Source: Chloroflexota bacterium (GTDB taxonomy: Bacteria; Chloroflexota; Limnocylindria; Limnocylindrales; CSP1-4). From it: 12,185 nt of DNA. Each line of letters begins with the position of its first letter. Positions within the stretch are counted from its first letter, which is position 1. The stretch is taken from assembly GCA_021777365.1 (NCBI GenBank), contig JAJYDP010000081.1:1-12185 (forward strand), given 5' to 3'. Shown here piece by piece: positions 6,048 to 12,185 of the stretch. The notes under the pieces are model-generated. The model did not search any database. It was not told where the DNA came from and saw only the letters and a program-made list of their open reading frames with translations. A program made the position numbers and the translations under genes.

Positions 6048-8731
6048 CGGTCCGGACGGACGAGGGCGCCCTCGGAGTGGCCCGGCCGTGGGTGCAGGAG
6101 CCCGCGATGGTGGTGGCCGCTCTGGGCACGAACAGCGACACCGGTCTCGACCCCGACGAGGCGGCGAGCCGACTTGCCCGTATCGGCCCGAACGAGCTCG
6201 TCGAGCGCGGCCGAAAGCCGACCTGGCGTCTGTTCGTCGAGCAGTTCACGAACACGATGATCATCGTGCTCGTCATCGCGGCCACCGTCACCGCAGCCAT
6301 CGGCGACCTCAAGGACACCGTCGTCATCCTCGCGATCGTCGCGCTCAACGGGGTCATCGGCTTCATCCAGGAGTACCGGGCCGAGCGGGCGATGGCCGCG
6401 CTCAAGGAGATGACGAGCCCAACGGCGCGCGTCGTCCGCGAGGGCCAGGTCGGCGTGATCGCGGCACGCGAGCTCGTGCCTGGCGACGTTGTGCGGCTTG
6501 AGACGGGTGACATCGTGGCGGCCGATCTCCGGCTCGTCGAAGCGATCGGGCTCCGCATCAACGAGGCGGCGCTGACCGGTGAATCGGAGCCGGCGTCCAA
6601 GACCGTGGACGCCCTGCCGGACGTCTCCGAGGCACTGCTCGCCGACCAGCGGAACATGGCCTTCAAGGGGACGGCGGTCACCTATGGCCGCGGCACGGGC
6701 ATCGTCGCGACGACCGGGATGGCAACCGCACTCGGTCGGATCGCAGACCTGCTGCAGGAACACGCCGCCGGCCAGACACCGCTCCAGCGACGGCTCTCGA
6801 CGCTCGGCAAGGGGCTGGCCGCGGCCGCGCTCGTCGTGTGCGTCATCGTGTTCGCGGTAGGCGTCGCGCGCGGCGAATCGGTCAACCTGATGTTCCTGAC
6901 CGCCGTGAGCCTGGCCGTGGCGGCGATCCCGGAAGGGCTCCCGGCGGTCGTGACGGTTTCGCTCGCCCTCGGCGCGCACCGCATGGCCCAACGGCACGCC
7001 CTCGCCCGCAAGCTGCCGGCGGTCGAGACGCTCGGTTCGGTCAACGTCATCTGCTCTGACAAGACGGGCACCCTCACCCAGAACCGGATGCTCGTGGAGC
7101 GGGTCTGGACGCCTGCGGGGGAATACGGCGTCTCGGGCACGGGCTACGAACCGGCGGGCGCGATCGTGGGCGATGCCGATCCCGCCGCCGACCCCTACCT
7201 GCTCAGACTCGCGCGGGTCGCGGTCGCCTGCAACGACGCCGTCCTCCACGCCCCGTCGCAGCACGGTGATCCGTGGACGATCGCGGGCGACCCGACGGAA
7301 GGTGCGTTGCTCGCGTTCTCCGGGAAACTCGGCGTGTCTCGGCGCGACCTCGAGTCTGACCATCCGCGCCTGGCCGAGGTCGCGTTCGACGCTGATCGGC
7401 GACGGATGTCGACGCTCCACCGAGATAGCGACCGGATCTGGGTCGCCGTCAAGGGCGCCATCGAGGTGCTCGCTCCATTGGCCGATCCTGAGGCCGACGA
7501 GATCTGGGCTGTCGCCCTCGAGGTCGCCGAGCGGTACGCGGCCGATGGCTACCGCGTCCTGGCGATCGCCGAACGGACCCTCGAGGCGATCCCGAGCAGG
7601 GTCGAAGAGGCGGAGGACCGGCTGTCGCTACTCGGGCTCGTCGCGATGGCCGATCCGCCGCGCCCTGAATCCGCGGCCGCGGTGGCGGCGGCCCGTGGAG
7701 CGGGCATCACGCCGGTCATGATCACCGGCGACCATGCCCTGACTGCCCAGGCGATCGCCCGGCGCCTGGCCATCCTCGCCGACGGCGGGGAGGTCCTCAC
7801 CGGAGCGAAGCTCGAGGAGATGGACGACGCGGCGTTCGCCCGCGTCGTCGACGAGGTCGCCGTCTACGCCCGGACGAATCCCGAGCAGAAACTGCGGATC
7901 GTCCAGGCCTGGAAGACGCGTGGGGCGGTCGTCGCGATGACCGGCGACGGCGTGAACGACGCGCCGGCCCTCAAGCTCGCCGACATCGGGGTCGCGATGG
8001 GGATCACCGGCACGGAGGTCAGCAAGGAAGCGGCCGACATGGTGCTCGCCGACGACAACTTCGCCACGATCGTCGCCGCCGTGGAGGAAGGCCGACGGAT
8101 CTACGACAACATCCGCCGGTTCGTCCGCTACACCCTGACCAGCAACTCGGGCGAGATCTGGGTCATGTTCCTCGCCCCGTTCGCCGGCCTGCCGATTCCG
8201 CTCCTGCCGGTTCACATCCTGTGGATCAACCTCGTCACGGACGGGTTGCCTGGTCTGGCGTTGGGCGTCGAGCCGGCCGAGCGCGACACGATGCGCCGGC
8301 CGCCGCGGCCGATGAGCGAGTCGATCTTCGCTCGCGGCCTCTGGCAGCACGCGCTGTGGGTCGGGCTGCTCATGGGCGGTGTGGTGCTCGCCATCCAGGC
8401 GGCCGCGCTTGATCTCGGCTGGCACTGGCAGACGATGGTCTTCTCGACGCTCGCGTTTCTTCAGCTCGGGCACGCGCTCGCCGTGCGCTCGGAGCGGGAG
8501 AGCTTCTTCCGACTCGGCTGGCGGACGAACCGGCCGCTGGCCGTGGCGGTCGCGGCAACCGTCGCGATCCAGCTCGCGATCATCTATCTTCCGCCGCTCC
8601 AGCCGATCTTCGAGACCGAGGCACTGTCGCCCGTCGAGCTCGGCGTGATGCTCGCGGCTTCGACGGTTGCCTTCATCGGCGTGGAGATCGAGAAGTGGGT
8701 CGGGCGTCGCCGGACGGTGCGCGTCGCCTAG
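6044..8731 (+). CDS. Cation-transporting P-type ATPase, P2 (Ca2+-type)
   Basis: This 895-residue membrane pump is full length for the P2 class. The order is an N-terminal cation-ATPase domain, the actuator domain with TGES (Glu180), the M4 motif IPEGLP (Glu297), the phosphorylation site CSDKTGTLT (Asp339), a nucleotide-binding domain with KGA (Lys470), the hinge motif TGDGVNDAP (Asp635, Asp639), then the C-terminal helices. M5 has SNSGE (Asn701, Glu704) and M6 has WINLVTDG (Asn729, Asp733). By family alignment these equal the Ca2+ ligands of SERCA. The M8 position that is Glu in SERCA appears to be Gln807, as in many bacterial members. It therefore probably exports Ca2+, though Mn2+ or another cation is possible. 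It overlaps the exchanger gene by four bases and ends the operon. GGAG lies nine bases before the ATG. Confidence 0.9.
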   Translation: MTVRTDEGALGVARPWVQEPAMVVAALGTNSDTGLDPDEAASRLARIGPNELVERGRKPTWRLFVEQFTNTMIIVLVIAATVTAAIGDLKDTVVILAIVALNGVIGFIQEYRAERAMAALKEMTSPTARVVREGQVGVIAARELVPGDVVRLETGDIVAADLRLVEAIGLRINEAALTGESEPASKTVDALPDVSEALLADQRNMAFKGTAVTYGRGTGIVATTGMATALGRIADLLQEHAAGQTPLQRRLSTLGKGLAAAALVVCVIVFAVGVARGESVNLMFLTAVSLAVAAIPEGLPAVVTVSLALGAHRMAQRHALARKLPAVETLGSVNVICSDKTGTLTQNRMLVERVWTPAGEYGVSGTGYEPAGAIVGDADPAADPYLLRLARVAVACNDAVLHAPSQHGDPWTIAGDPTEGALLAFSGKLGVSRRDLESDHPRLAEVAFDADRRRMSTLHRDSDRIWVAVKGAIEVLAPLADPEADEIWAVALEVAERYAADGYRVLAIAERTLEAIPSRVEEAEDRLSLLGLVAMADPPRPESAAAVAAARGAGITPVMITGDHALTAQAIARRLAILADGGEVLTGAKLEEMDDAAFARVVDEVAVYARTNPEQKLRIVQAWKTRGAVVAMTGDGVNDAPALKLADIGVAMGITGTEVSKEAADMVLADDNFATIVAAVEEGRRIYDNIRRFVRYTLTSNSGEIWVMFLAPFAGLPIPLLPVHILWINLVTDGLPGLALGVEPAERDTMRRPPRPMSESIFARGLWQHALWVGLLMGGVVLAIQAAALDLGWHWQTMVFSTLAFLQLGHALAVRSERESFFRLGWRTNRPLAVAVAATVAIQLAIIYLPPLQPIFETEALSPVELGVMLAASTVAFIGVEIEKWVGRRRTVRVA

Positions 8732-8787
8732 GTTCGCCGGTGTCGAGTGCCGGGTCGAGGTGCACCGAGCGCCAGCCTGACGCCGAC

Positions 8788-8804
8788 GGATCGTGGAGCG
8801 ATCC
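8788..8804 (+). terminator. Weak candidate hairpin between convergent genes
   Basis: GGATCG (8788-8793) and CGATCC (8799-8804) form a perfect 6-bp stem with a 5-base loop, 57 bp after the ATPase stop and before the convergent permease stop. It could end both transcripts, but there is no T-run on either side, so intrinsic termination is not assured. Confidence 0.3.
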
Positions 8805-8846
8805 CGGGCGGGCTCAGACACTGATTGCCGCGCCGTCGTCCTCCGG

Positions 8847-10091
8847 CTAGGCCTCGCGAGCGACGGCCTCGTGGGAGTTGGGACTGCCAATCTCGCCTCG
8901 GCTCGCCGGCGCCAGGACCGCGGGCGGTCGAGCCGCGCCGACAGGGGGCGTTCCCCCGAACGTGACCGTCAAGGCATCGGCCGGAGTCGCCCCGGGCGGG
9001 CTGAGGCGGCGGAACAGATAGCGATAGACGTCGCGGGCCGCCGCCGTCACCGGCAGCGCGAGAATCGCTCCAAGCAGCCCGGCGACGGCCCCGCCGGCCA
9101 CGATCGCGAAGATGACCACGGTCGGGTGCAGATGAACTGCCCTCCCCTGGATCCGCGGAACGAGGACGGCGTTCTCGACCTGCTGGACGACGACGTAGAG
9201 GGCGAGCACCGCGACCGTCGGGACGGCGCCCGCCGTCGCCCCGAGCATGACCGCCGGGATCGCCGCGATGATCGGTCCCAGGATCGGCAGGAGCTCGAGG
9301 ACGCCGGCGATGACGGCGAGCAGAACCGCATATCGCCCGAAGATGGGGTCGACCCATGCGGACAGCAGGAGGAGGCCGCCAAAGGTGGCGCTTCCGACGG
9401 CAACGCAGAGGACGAGCTGCCCGGCGAGCCACCGACCGAACGCCCGATCGAGAATCAGGACGACGGCTCGTGCGTCGTCTCGCCACTCCAGGGGGACGCT
9501 CCGCTCGAAGGCCTCGCTCAGCGAGGGCCTGTCCTTCAGGAGGTAGAAGACCCAAACCGGGATGATCAGGTACGCGAACATCGCGACGGCGAGCGAGCGG
9601 CCGGACGTGAAGACCGGCCCGATGAGCGCACCGATGTCGACCGCCGCGCCGCGCTGGGCGAACTCGGCAAACTGGCGGTCGATGAGCTCCCGGACCTCGC
9701 GCGGGAGGTCGAGCCCGCGGTATGTTTCCGCGAGCCGCGCGAGCTCCGCTTGGAGCTGTGCGACGAGGCCGGGCAGATCCTCGAGGAGCGAACGCGTTTG
9801 GCCGACGATCACGGTGCTGACGAGGTTGATCGCGACGACGACGACCGAGACGACCGCAGCGTAGATCAGCAGGATAGAGAGCCAGCGCGGTACCCGGGCG
9901 CGGCTCAGCAACTCCACCGGGGTGTCCAGCACGAACGCGAGGAGCACGCCCACGAGGAACGGCGCCAGGGCCTCCCGGGCCTCGTACAGGACGACGCCGA
10001 CGCACACCGCCGCGGCGATGAGCAGCGCCACTCGAGGCGTGGGCGCCCCGAGCCGTGGTGGCCTCCCGGGTGGCGGAGCGGGTGCGATCAT
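8847..10091 (-). CDS. AI-2E family transporter (PF01594-type permease)
   Basis: This 414-residue polytopic membrane protein starts with a Pro-rich N-terminal tail, followed by paired hydrophobic helices from about residue 21. A long amphipathic region (about 90-150) lies outside the core, and a second helical block follows. Family hallmarks are visible: FYLLKDRPSL after a membrane helix, LPILGPIIAAIPA, QQVENAVLVPRIQG followed by LHP, and GAILALPVTAAARDVYRYL near the end. Members were named after an E. coli protein linked to autoinducer-2 export, but many are Na+/H+ antiporters or have unknown substrates, so no substrate is claimed. ATG at 10091 is the only plausible start because a stop lies five codons upstream. 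It lacks a clear ribosome binding site, which suggests coupling to the small upstream frame ending in ATGA. The last 45 residues are low-complexity. Confidence 0.9.
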   Translation of the reverse strand: MIAPAPPPGRPPRLGAPTPRVALLIAAAVCVGVVLYEAREALAPFLVGVLLAFVLDTPVELLSRARVPRWLSILLIYAAVVSVVVVAINLVSTVIVGQTRSLLEDLPGLVAQLQAELARLAETYRGLDLPREVRELIDRQFAEFAQRGAAVDIGALIGPVFTSGRSLAVAMFAYLIIPVWVFYLLKDRPSLSEAFERSVPLEWRDDARAVVLILDRAFGRWLAGQLVLCVAVGSATFGGLLLLSAWVDPIFGRYAVLLAVIAGVLELLPILGPIIAAIPAVMLGATAGAVPTVAVLALYVVVQQVENAVLVPRIQGRAVHLHPTVVIFAIVAGGAVAGLLGAILALPVTAAARDVYRYLFRRLSPPGATPADALTVTFGGTPPVGAARPPAVLAPASRGEIGSPNSHEAVAREA

Positions 10092-10303
10092 CGCTGCCGC
10101 AGACTACCAGACGTGATGGTCGGACCAGGACCTCGTCGGCTGCGGAAGGCGCCCAGACGAGGCGCGGTCCAGGCGAGATAGGCGATCAGGACGAGTTTCG
10201 CGCTCAGGAGCACCAGGATCGCCAGCAGCGGGTGGATCGTGATCGGTCGTCCACTCTGAGTTCACAAGCTGTGTCCGCTGCGCTGGTGTTCGGCTGTTGC
10301 CAT
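10088..10303 (-). pseudogene. Short membrane-helix frame upstream of the AI-2E gene, interrupted by TGA or with no normal start
   Basis: Upstream of the permease a minus-strand frame is open from 10261 to TGA at 10090-10088. That TGA overlaps the permease ATG as ATGA. It encodes one strong hydrophobic helix, IHPLLAILVLLSAKLVLIAY, then LAWTAPRLGAFRSRR and a short polar tail. This is typical of a one-helix membrane protein with positive residues after the helix. No ATG, GTG or TTG precedes the helix within the open part; the only GTG (10213) lies inside it. The same frame continues upstream through TGA (10264-10262) to ATG at 10303, giving 13 extra codons (MATAEHQRSGHSL). It may be a decayed gene, a gene with a rare start (ATC at 10243 would give 51 residues) or a chance frame. 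No homologue was recognised. Confidence 0.35.
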
Positions 10304-10418
10304 GCGGTACGGGACGTGACCGGGCGAGGACTTCTGCTCACACCTCCGGGCGGGCCATGGGCGTGCCGGCTCGTCGGTTCGGCCGTGCCCGGCCCGGCGC
10401 AGTCGCTATCCTTCGACC
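10092..10418. other. Divergent spacer between permease and SRPBCC genes
   Basis: Apart from the interrupted membrane-helix frame on the minus strand and the TATCCT box next to the plus-strand gene, no gene, RNA or clear repeat was found in these 327 bases. No convincing minus-strand promoter for the permease could be picked out. Confidence 0.45.
10407..10412 (+). promoter_or_regulatory. TATCCT -10 box suggesting a leaderless transcript
   Basis: TATCCT ends seven bases before the GTG start at 10419, so transcription should begin at or within a base or two of the start codon. No ribosome binding site fits in the gap and no recognisable -35 hexamer lies 17 bases upstream. This is the usual picture of leaderless genes in high-GC bacteria. 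The same hexamer serves as the -10 of the USP operon promoter. Confidence 0.45.
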
Positions 10419-10850
10419 GTGGACCACCGTCACCGTGTCGAGCTGCAGCAGGAGGTACACGTCGGGCGCACGGCTGTCTGGCGGCTGATCGCGACCAAGG
10501 AGGGGCTCGCGAGCTGGCTGGACGGCGCCACCTTCGAGCCGCGAGTCGGGGCGCCGCTGCGCCTCCAGCTTCGTGACGCGACGGCGGTCGGCACCATCCT
10601 GGCCGTCGACCCGCCCCAGCATGTCTCCTTCACGTTCGACTGGGAGGGCGACCCGATCGGCTCCCAGACGGTGGTGGCGCTCGACGCGATCGACCACGGC
10701 GAGGGAACGCACGTGACCCTCCGCCACGTGGGCCTGCCCGGTGGCCGGCAGCGGGATCTCCACGAGGCGCTGTGGCGGTACTGGTTCGCGCGGCTGGTGC
10801 AGGTCGCGTCCGCGGCCGGGCGGTCCGCGGCGGAGGTGGGCGCTCCGTAG
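10419..10850 (+). CDS. SRPBCC / AHSA1-like domain protein
   Basis: This 143-residue soluble protein belongs to the SRPBCC (START-like, Bet v 1) fold, nearest the group related to activator of Hsp90 ATPase 1. Typical features are an early helix VWRLIATKEGLASWL, an acidic-aromatic strand after GTILAVDPPQHVSFTF, and a long C-terminal helix from about residue 113 (RQRDLHEALWRYWFARLVQV). The fold makes a hydrophobic cavity, but the ligand is unknown for most bacterial members, and no catalytic residue can be named. GTG at 10419 is the start supported by the TATCCT box immediately upstream. The gene stands alone: the neighbour on the left is divergent and the HipA gene on the right is convergent. 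Small SRPBCC genes often pair with an ArsR regulator, but none adjoins it here. Confidence 0.82.
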   Translation: MDHRHRVELQQEVHVGRTAVWRLIATKEGLASWLDGATFEPRVGAPLRLQLRDATAVGTILAVDPPQHVSFTFDWEGDPIGSQTVVALDAIDHGEGTHVTLRHVGLPGGRQRDLHEALWRYWFARLVQVASAAGRSAAEVGAP

Positions 10851-11116
10851 CCGGGGCCCGTCGCCGTAGGCGGTTGCCCCGTGGCCGGGTGCTCCGTCTC
10901 CGGTCCATGGCCCCAGGGGCAGCCGCGAAGTGGCAACCCGTGGCGCCGTGCCCGTGCGGCATAGCCGGTTGGCAAATCGGTGCCCGGGTGTTCCAGCTGT
11001 GGGGCGTCTGCGTGGGCATCGGCCTTGCTCCGGGCCCTGATACCCGGTCCGTGACGGCCGATGACATCGCGTCGAGTTGGCATCGGAGGTGGCGGCCGAG
11101 GCGCGGATATCCGGCG
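10851..11116. other. Convergent spacer, nothing recognised
   Basis: These 266 bases lie between the stops of the SRPBCC gene and the HipA-family gene. The sequence is G-rich with loosely repeated words of the type GTGGCC/GTTGCC, but no exact repeat unit, T-tailed hairpin or gene was found. Confidence 0.4.
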
Positions 11117-12185
11117 TCAGCGCAGGAGCCGAAGGCAGCGGGTGGCGGAGCGCTCGACAAGCTCAACGAGGCGTCCGGTCGAGCGCTTGCCGAAGGCTGC
11201 CACGGCGGGATCGGCGGCGGCCGCCGTGAAGGCAGGCGGCGCGGCATCACACAGCTCGGTGGCGCGCGCCGTAAGCCAGCCGGCGTCGACGCCCAGGGCG
11301 TGCGCGGCGACTGGCCACGGGTTCCGGTGGTGAAGCAGGGCATACCCGTCATCGACCTTCATGGCGAGCCGAAGGTCGTGCGGATTGCCGTAGGGCAGCG
11401 CCGACGTGACGTCGTAGAACGGCGCGAGGCGTACCGCCGCCCCGGCAAGGAGCAGCGAGTAATTCTTGGCGTGCGCGTCCGTTCCGCCAACGATCCAGTT
11501 CCAGATGAGGGCGTCCGCGAACCGCGCCACGCTCCGCTCCGCGATATCTGCCGGCATCACCGCGCGCAGCAGGCTCGCGATCTGGCGGGGCCCGGGACCG
11601 CCGTCGGGCTGGTACTTGCGGTCGGGATGCACGCCGAGGGCCTGGCACAGGTCCTCCTGGTGGATGCGGACGAGCCTGTCGCCGATCTTCTGGCGGTCGT
11701 AGCGAGTGACGACGATGACGGACTCGGCCCCGAACGCCTGGACCCGGCTCTCGACGGTGACGAGGCCGGCGATGCGAGCGGCCGCGAGGCACAGGTGTTC
11801 GTTGATCTCCTGGTCGGCGTAATCCTCGATCGCCGGCTTGAGGATGTGCGTCGTCGGGGTGCGGCCGGCCGGAACGCCCCAGCGGTACCCGTCGAACAGG
11901 AGGGCCGTCTTGCGCTGGCGCCCGGCCAGGCTGAACCGTCCGACGAAGCCCGGACGCTGGTCGCCCTCGCCAAGCCAGGCCGTCCCTTCCGTGCGGAGCC
12001 TGCGCAGCCGGGCCTCCAGATCATCGTCGTCGAGCCACTCGACGCTGCCCGGATCGGCGAGCATGGAAGCGAGCCGGTCCGGACGAACGAACTGGACGCC
12101 GCCGGCGCAGTCCTCGCCGATTGGCGTCGAGAGGAGCGCGAACGGCGAGGTCGTCGAGAGGTGGAATTCGCGTGCCCACCGCTGT
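11117..12185 (-). CDS. HipA-family serine/threonine kinase toxin (N-terminus outside window)
   Basis: The visible 355 residues are the greater part of a HipA-like kinase. In fragment numbering from base 12184, a Gly/Ser-rich nucleotide loop FSLAGRQRKTALL has a Ser at 85, the position autophosphorylated in E. coli HipA. THILKP is the likely ATP-lysine strand, GGTDAHAKNYSLL has the catalytic Asp236, and FYDVTSAL has the metal-binding Asp258. All key residues are present, so the kinase looks active. Family members phosphorylate targets such as glutamyl-tRNA synthetase and slow growth; a partner HipB normally represses the operon. The frame stays open past the Met at 12064 to the window edge and encodes conserved N-terminal sequence (ARWARE-like start, GEDCAGGVQFVRP), so 12064 is not the start. 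Any hipB would lie further right, upstream of this gene. Confidence 0.88.
   Translation of the reverse strand, partial: QRWAREFHLSTTSPFALLSTPIGEDCAGGVQFVRPDRLASMLADPGSVEWLDDDDLEARLRRLRTEGTAWLGEGDQRPGFVGRFSLAGRQRKTALLFDGYRWGVPAGRTPTTHILKPAIEDYADQEINEHLCLAAARIAGLVTVESRVQAFGAESVIVVTRYDRQKIGDRLVRIHQEDLCQALGVHPDRKYQPDGGPGPRQIASLLRAVMPADIAERSVARFADALIWNWIVGGTDAHAKNYSLLLAGAAVRLAPFYDVTSALPYGNPHDLRLAMKVDDGYALLHHRNPWPVAAHALGVDAGWLTARATELCDAAPPAFTAAAADPAVAAFGKRSTGRLVELVERSATRCLRLLR

Noticed and set aside
8793..10181. A plus-strand frame of about 460 codons rich in Asp, Arg and Glu, opposite the AI-2E gene
   Set aside because: The composition is that of a complement of hydrophobic codons. The minus strand encodes an unmistakable membrane protein.
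10262..10264. In-frame TGA read as selenocysteine or a reassigned codon
   Set aside because: TGA ends several genes here as a normal stop, there is no visible selenocysteine insertion hairpin, and the surrounding peptide matches no selenoprotein family.
10851..11116. Possible short tandem repeats or CRISPR-like array
   Set aside because: The GTGGCC/GTTGCC words vary in sequence and spacing. There is no constant repeat unit or regular spacer.

Overview
The window is GC-rich bacterial DNA with short spacers, frequent ATGA-type overlaps and GTG starts. Nothing in it fixes the lineage. The mix of a PntB-type transhydrogenase, tandem two-domain universal stress proteins (USPs), a P2-type Ca2+-like ATPase, an AI-2E permease and a HipA kinase suits a free-living high-GC bacterium such as Chloroflexota or Actinomycetota. 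That placement is inference.

Layout. Bases 1-120 hold the last 39 residues of the NAD(P) transhydrogenase beta subunit (pntB). A 635-bp stretch without a supportable gene follows. A small winged-helix regulator (756-1115, minus) is transcribed away from a plus-strand operon. Between them lie two overlapping sigma70-like promoters, TTGACA-17-TATCCT forward and TTGTAT-17-TATACT reverse. They share a perfect inverted repeat, ACATGA-N8-TCATGT, which is a likely operator. The operon (1321-8731) holds four tandem two-domain USPs, a Na+/Ca2+ exchanger-family antiporter and a P-type cation ATPase. Spacers are 25 bp or less and three junctions overlap. Seven of the eight USP domains keep the ATP-binding signature; the last domain of the fourth has lost it.

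Right part. An AI-2E family permease (8847-10091, minus) converges on the operon. Just upstream of it, overlapping its ATG in ATGA fashion, is a short frame encoding a membrane helix. That frame has no ordinary start, or has an in-frame TGA if read from an upstream ATG. Next is an AHSA1/SRPBCC-domain protein (10419-10850, plus) whose GTG sits seven bases after a TATCCT box, suggesting a leaderless transcript. Last is a HipA-family kinase (11117 to the window end, minus), whose N-terminus lies beyond the right edge.

How it may work together (inference). The winged-helix protein probably controls itself and the operon from the shared operator. The operon would make ATP-binding stress proteins together with two cation exporters of different energy source, one ion-gradient driven and one ATP driven. 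This resembles the pairing of USPs with a P-type ATPase in dormancy regulons such as mycobacterial DosR, but no DosR-type site was recognised. The most notable items are the regulator-operator-operon unit, the degenerate eighth USP domain and the interrupted small membrane frame.
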